Shown here: positions 60,101-64,000 of the stretch, one piece after another
Numbering within the stretch: the stretch's first letter is position 1
Layout: every line of letters begins with the position of its first letter
From: Cyclospora cayetanensis
Taxonomy: Eukaryota; Apicomplexa; Conoidasida; Eucoccidiorida; Eimeriidae
Reading direction: 5' to 3'
Assembly (NCBI RefSeq): GCF_002999335.1
Contig: NW_020312657.1
Coordinates: 62,001-126,000, forward strand
Length of the DNA stretch: 64,000 nt
The notes under the pieces: generated by a model
Seen by the model: the letters and a program-made list of their open reading frames with translations, nothing else
Told to the model about the DNA's origin: nothing
Database searches by the model: none
Program-made: the position numbers and the translations under genes

Positions 60101-60714
60101 GTATACACAGAATTGAAAGCCTTTTACAACTCTACTCGCTCGAATACTTATTCTCCTTCACATTTTAGCGTTTACCTATCCATTCTACCATAACTATGGT
60201 CACGGCATCTCGAGACGCATCGCAACTTCGTCGTGTGCCAAGGAGTTACATTAGAGTTGCCAAAGAAACACAGACGGCAGAGCGCGTCTTCTTGCGACAT
60301 GCCGAAAAGTGTAATTTTATGAGCTTTGTCGTGTTTTTCTTGAATCGATTGGCTACATACTTCCTATATGTATCTCTGTGGGCTAGAAACAGATATCAAG
60401 TTACCACGCAACGAGGATACGGTCATTGGTGGAAAGAGCACTTACCGGTGCTTTAACTGGTGCATTCTCGTAGTGAACAGCATGAAATGCGTAAACGCTA
60501 TTAGTTGCTGAGTCGCCGCCTTGGACAATGCACCCGTTTTGTGGAGTGGAGTGTGCATCACATGATACGTACGCGCGGGCTTGCTTTCGTTTTCTTATTC
60601 GTGGTGGAAATCATGCATAACAGATATTGGTTTCCCCGCGTTTTCGTGCCCGTGTGTATTTTGACCACTGCTTTATGACTTCGACCCTCGCTTCTGCCTG
60701 TTTTTTTTCACAGA
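57101..60714. other. Gene-poor region with possible gag/protease remnants
   Basis: Minus-strand open stretches at 58169-57771, 58509-58231 and 59005-58667 lie upstream of the RT remnant, where gag and protease would be expected. Their sequence is only weakly suggestive and contains no zinc knuckle. From 59.0 to 60.7 kb nothing is recognised apart from the probable TPPP leader intron acceptor (TTTTTTTTCACAG) just before 60715. Confidence 0.4.
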
Positions 60715-61373
60715 ATGAGTTCGAAGAAGGCTTTCACTGTCTACACAAAAGGCACCGGCGACATGGATGGCCGGACGTTCACAAAGATCCTGAAAGATTC
60801 CAAGGTTCTTGACTCCAAGGTAACAGCTGTGGATGCCGATCTAATATTTGCAAAGGTTAAGTCCAAAGGTGCCAAGAAGATAAACTACGCTGAGTTTGAA
60901 GAAGCATTGCGGCTTGTGGCTGCCAAAAAGGGTGTAGAAGTTGGAAAGGTCCAGGCTGAAATTGCAAAAGGTAAGACCTGTATTTCCTTTGTATCTACCG
61001 CTTACCATTTTTTCCAATCGGTTTACGTGCGATTGTAGCTGGTGAAGCATGCGGTGCTTATCCTACTGATGTGCCTCTAGAATGCTTCGTGCATGAGGGG
61101 AGAAGAAATGAAGTAGTAAGGGGCGTGCTGTGTTTCGATGCTTTTGCAGAAGGAGCTGAAGGTCCTGTCTTACACGGTACGAAAGCGGATAACGTTCGGT
61201 TTCACGATGACAAAAGCACATATACAGGAGTTCACAAAATGGGTGGGCCGACGACTGTGGATGACGGTCGGGTGCAGTTTAACGACTTGTCAAAGATATG
61301 CGATCGATCGGATTACGATATTCGGGGGGTGAAAAAAGGCATTATGGAAAAAAAGACTGGAGACAGCAAGTGA
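60715..61373 (+). CDS. TPPP: p25-alpha domain protein (TPPP-like)
   Basis: Two exons, 60715-60970 and 61150-61373 (AAAAG|GTAAGA; TTTGCAG|AAGGA), give 159 residues covering one complete p25-alpha domain. The first half has SKKAFTVYTKGTGDMDGRTF, SKVTAVDADLIFAKVKSKGA and INYAEFEEALRLVAAKKGVE; the second half has HDDKSTYTGVHKMGGPTTVD and the Gly-rich tail, the part best linked to tubulin binding in the family. TPPP proteins bundle and stabilise microtubules, and across protists their presence tracks with flagella. In coccidia only microgametes are flagellated, so microgamete axoneme or cytoskeleton is a reasonable inferred site. No doublecortin domain follows, so this is not apicortin. The start follows a leader-intron acceptor and gives MSSKKAF. 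Confidence 0.92.
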
Positions 61374-62998
61374 AGCCAAGTTCGGATGCACTCAAGTTTT
61401 CACAGAGCTTGGTATACATGAAGCAGCCACAAAGCGAGCAAAGAACGGGGAGCTTGGTTAATATTACGCATCAGTGGGCTTATATATGTTGCAGTGTCTT
61501 GCCTGATGCACATTGTACAGCAGGGACTGTTGCATTCGGGCTTTTGACCTGATCTAGTTGACAAGTGACGTTCGTACTGGCCACAAATCCACTTTTTAAA
61601 AATCATTCAGAAGTGACCCGAGCATATGCGCTAGCGCTTACTGCGATGTGAGGCACGTGGAAAGGGTGGAAGGAACTGACCAAGGAAAAATACATAGCTG
61701 AGGCTGGGAAGGGTCACCTGTAAAGATATTTTGCGAGCTCTGGTGCATGTGTATTTTTCATGAGAGCAAGGCTCCTCTATCTCGCTCGATGGCCCAATGT
61801 TTCAAGAAGCTGCAAACTTGTAGTATTTTCTCATGTTGTTTTGTACCACTGCCGTGAGACATCAAGGCAGGCATGTTTCCTCATTGCATAAATAATTGAG
61901 GTGCGAAAAATATGAGCCTTTATGCAGAGGGCCGCATGCATGCATCTCAGCACGTCGGCTTCTTCGAGCTGTAAAATACCTTTGTGTCTTAAGATTACTT
62001 TACCATTGCTGCACAGGTCCTCCCGATATCAGCAACACTAGTAAGCTATACACACTAGACCTACTTTAACGCACTCTTTTGAGGAGGACTACATTTTCCT
62101 AGATGGGTGTAGTATACGTCAGTGCTTACTAGTTGATTCGGTAGCGTGATTGGGGTGTCGGCTGACGTAAATTACTTATATTCTTGTCTAGAGGATTTAA
62201 GATGAAGGAATAAGATTTTGTTCGAGCTCTCTTTATAAGGCTTTTGTAAAGGTAGAATCTCGAAGGTAAGCTTCGCACCAATAGCGTACTTATCCCTCAA
62301 AGTGCAGCCGCTTTAGTGTAGGTTAGCCGGGATGAATACCGGCGACAATGCCATCCACAAGCTTCTTTCAGGGAACCCGAAGCATATTTTGCATGTTCCA
62401 ATTCCTCCAGTAGAGGAGGAGAGTATGAGCGCGAACAGAACAAGAGTGACAACAGACCTAAGAGCAAGGATACGTATCAAGCAGAGTGAGCAGGGAAGGG
62501 GAAATCAGGGTGAATAGAAGAATGTGTTCGGGAATTAAGTAAGAAATTCAAAAAAATCGTATTAAAAACAGATGACTCCCTCGCTCTAGGGAATACAACC
62601 CGGCTTTTGTCGAGTCGGTCAACAATCCAACTACGACGCATGCGACTGAGTTCATGTTCTCTGCGCCCCCAGTGTACCATTTTATTGATTTTAGATAAAA
62701 TTGTCAAGAAAATGAGTTAAGGAGGAGTTGTGAAATTTAATACTGCTCCTGAGTCGCGGTGTGTGGTTGCGCACAGTGTCATACGAGACACACACGCTCA
62801 GGGCTACTCCTTGATCTACAAGCCCCACTTTTATCTTTAAACATATGATGGAAGCTTAAGGATTTAGCATATATTATAGCTCTAAACTTTTTAGAGAGTT
62901 TCACAGCCAATACACCTGAACCAACGAACCGCACTGTGGTGTAGTCCAATGGTTCATGAACGGCTTTTCCCATATCGCCGTGACTTCCAGCGTTAGCG
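61374..62998. other. Intergenic region, no supported gene
   Basis: A short plus frame at 62332-62517 (61 residues) is open but unrecognised. The rest is AT-richer and presumably holds the TPPP 3' UTR and the promoter of the edge gene at 62999. Confidence 0.45.
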
Positions 62999-64000
62999 AT
63001 GCATTTCATTTCGCCTTTTTTCATCATCCTTGGATTGAAGACTGTGCTCACCCTGAACGCCTCGGACCATGGTGCACCTTCGGTGTCATTCCTTGAGAAT
63101 AGCCGGCTGCTCCAAACGTTGGGGCGGCATGCAGGCAGAGCCCTAGAATCCCATCACCTACACCAGAGGCCACAACAGCGCGTCATACCGCAGGCAATGA
63201 ACCCGAGACGGAATCAATCGCGGTCGGATGGGAGGCCTAATAGAGTCTATGCTGCAGCCAGAACGTACCCATTGCCGCAACAGCACCCAGTGCATCCCTT
63301 GGATCAGCAGCGTATGCTGCATGGAATACTGCAAACCCGGCATTACGATATCAGGGGTCGAGCTGGAGCCCTAGGACCCCAGGGGAGACCAGATACAGCA
63401 ACGGGGGAAACCCCTCAAGCGAGTCCATCAGCCTCTCCTGAAGATCTCCCTGCTATGGATCCAGCAAATAGGGAGCTGGCTGAAGCCGCGTCTGCTGCAG
63501 CAGCTCTGGTGAGGGAAGCACAGAGGCTTGAGGGGGGGGGGACCGTCCCCCCGGAGATCGCGGCAAGCCTCACGGCATTGCAGCACTTATCAGTCCCGGA
63601 GTTGGGCAAGGGGCCGTTTGCAGCAGGGCATTTGCTTTTCTTGTCGGATGTGTACAGCCCAGGAGACAAGCAGGTTGAGCTCAGGAAGGTTCCTGTTGTC
63701 TTCCAGCGATTTGTTACATTGGGCCGTAGCGTCGCTGTGTTCGAAATGGAAGCAGGAGGCCCCCCTTTCAGCGCGTTACTCCCTGGATTGCATCATTTGA
63801 GACTCGGATTTGGAGCGATTGAGGCTCCCAGACAAGATTCAGACAAGCAGCAGCCGCAGCTTTCTGGCCTAGGGCCTTCCCCAGACGCCGTGAGTGCGGC
63901 CGCTGTTGTGGGGGAAAGTCAAGTACGCAGAGCCTTTCAGGTGGCTGAAAGGATTCTGCAGTCTGATTTTGCATCCGTGAAGGATGCGTCTCGGCGCTCA
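62999..64000 (+). CDS. Secreted or membrane-targeted protein, truncated by window edge
   Basis: From the ATG at 62999 the frame stays open for 334 codons to the last base of the window; no stop is reached, which is far beyond chance at this composition. Residues 1-20 form a textbook signal peptide: MHFISPFFIILGLKTVLTLN, with a likely cut before the acidic-polar segment. Then comes a basic, Gln/His/Arg/Pro-rich region (about 45-125), a Pro/Ser/Glu stretch, an Ala-rich helix (ELAEAASAAAALVREAQRLE, about 165-184), and a more folded-looking part: GKGPFAAGHLLFLSDVYSPG, VELRKVPVVFQRFVTLGRSV, and a helix RRAFQVAERILQSDFASVKD. The G-x-G then V-x-x-V pattern vaguely recalls the N-lobe of secreted coccidian (rhoptry-type) kinases, but no catalytic Lys or activation segment is visible here. 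Product unrecognised. Confidence 0.8.
   Translation, partial: MHFISPFFIILGLKTVLTLNASDHGAPSVSFLENSRLLQTLGRHAGRALESHHLHQRPQQRVIPQAMNPRRNQSRSDGRPNRVYAAARTYPLPQQHPVHPLDQQRMLHGILQTRHYDIRGRAGALGPQGRPDTATGETPQASPSASPEDLPAMDPANRELAEAASAAAALVREAQRLEGGGTVPPEIAASLTALQHLSVPELGKGPFAAGHLLFLSDVYSPGDKQVELRKVPVVFQRFVTLGRSVAVFEMEAGGPPFSALLPGLHHLRLGFGAIEAPRQDSDKQQPQLSGLGPSPDAVSAAAVVGESQVRRAFQVAERILQSDFASVKDASRRS

Noticed and set aside
60196..60456. Plus-strand 86-residue frame before TPPP
   Set aside because: No motif, no splice link to the TPPP exon, and it sits in AT-rich intergenic DNA.
1..64000. tRNA genes, rRNA genes, telomere repeats and CRISPR arrays
   Set aside because: None was seen on a visual scan of both strands; small structural RNAs could still be missed without covariance-model searches.

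Overview
The window looks like nuclear DNA of a coccidian apicomplexan, probably an eimeriid close to Cyclospora. Base composition is near 50% GC, genes are dense and carry many introns, intergenic gaps are about 0.3-3.6 kb, and the long CAG-type homopolymer tracts typical of Eimeria exons are scarce. This placement is an inference from gene content and style. All gene models below were spliced by hand: splice sites were accepted only when GT-AG borders, codon phase and family alignment agreed.

Left part (0-20 kb): a short unrecognised minus-strand gene; a mucin-like Ser/Pro/Thr-rich minus-strand gene; the ubiquitin-like splicing modifier HUB1/UBL5; a large eleven-exon GMC-family flavin oxidoreductase; and a minus-strand U4/U6 snRNP protein PRP4 with WD40 repeats. 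HUB1 and PRP4 are both spliceosomal.

Middle (20-44 kb): mitochondrial ribosomal protein mL41 (+), a nucleolar RRM protein of the NIFK type (-), the mitochondrial chaperone TIM10 (+), an eleven-exon major facilitator transporter (-), a disordered basic/acidic protein (+), a SpoU/TrmH-type RNA 2'-O-methyltransferase (-), a DEK_C-domain protein with a conserved-looking C-terminal module (+), the meiotic recombinase DMC1 (-), and an unrecognised ten-exon gene (+). Strands alternate often, so several pairs (NIFK/TIM10, transporter/disordered protein, methyltransferase/DEK_C, DMC1/unknown) are divergent and may share promoters.

Right part (44-64 kb): a long minus-strand UTP4/cirhin gene (small-subunit processome) with minisatellite-rich introns; a decayed minus-strand Ty3/gypsy retroelement with RT, RNase H and integrase remnants in a gene-poor 9-kb stretch; a p25-alpha (TPPP) gene (+); and, running off the right edge, an uninterrupted plus-strand reading frame of 334 codons that begins with a signal peptide.

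Most of the genes are housekeeping: splicing (HUB1, PRP4), ribosome biogenesis (NIFK-like, UTP4, SpoU enzyme), mitochondria (mL41, TIM10) and sexual stages (DMC1, perhaps TPPP). The parts least explained by known families are the edge-truncated secreted protein, the ten-exon unknown gene, the mucin-like gene and the unusual splicing (microexons of 19, 28 and 38 nt, introns under 60 nt, a likely GC-AG intron).
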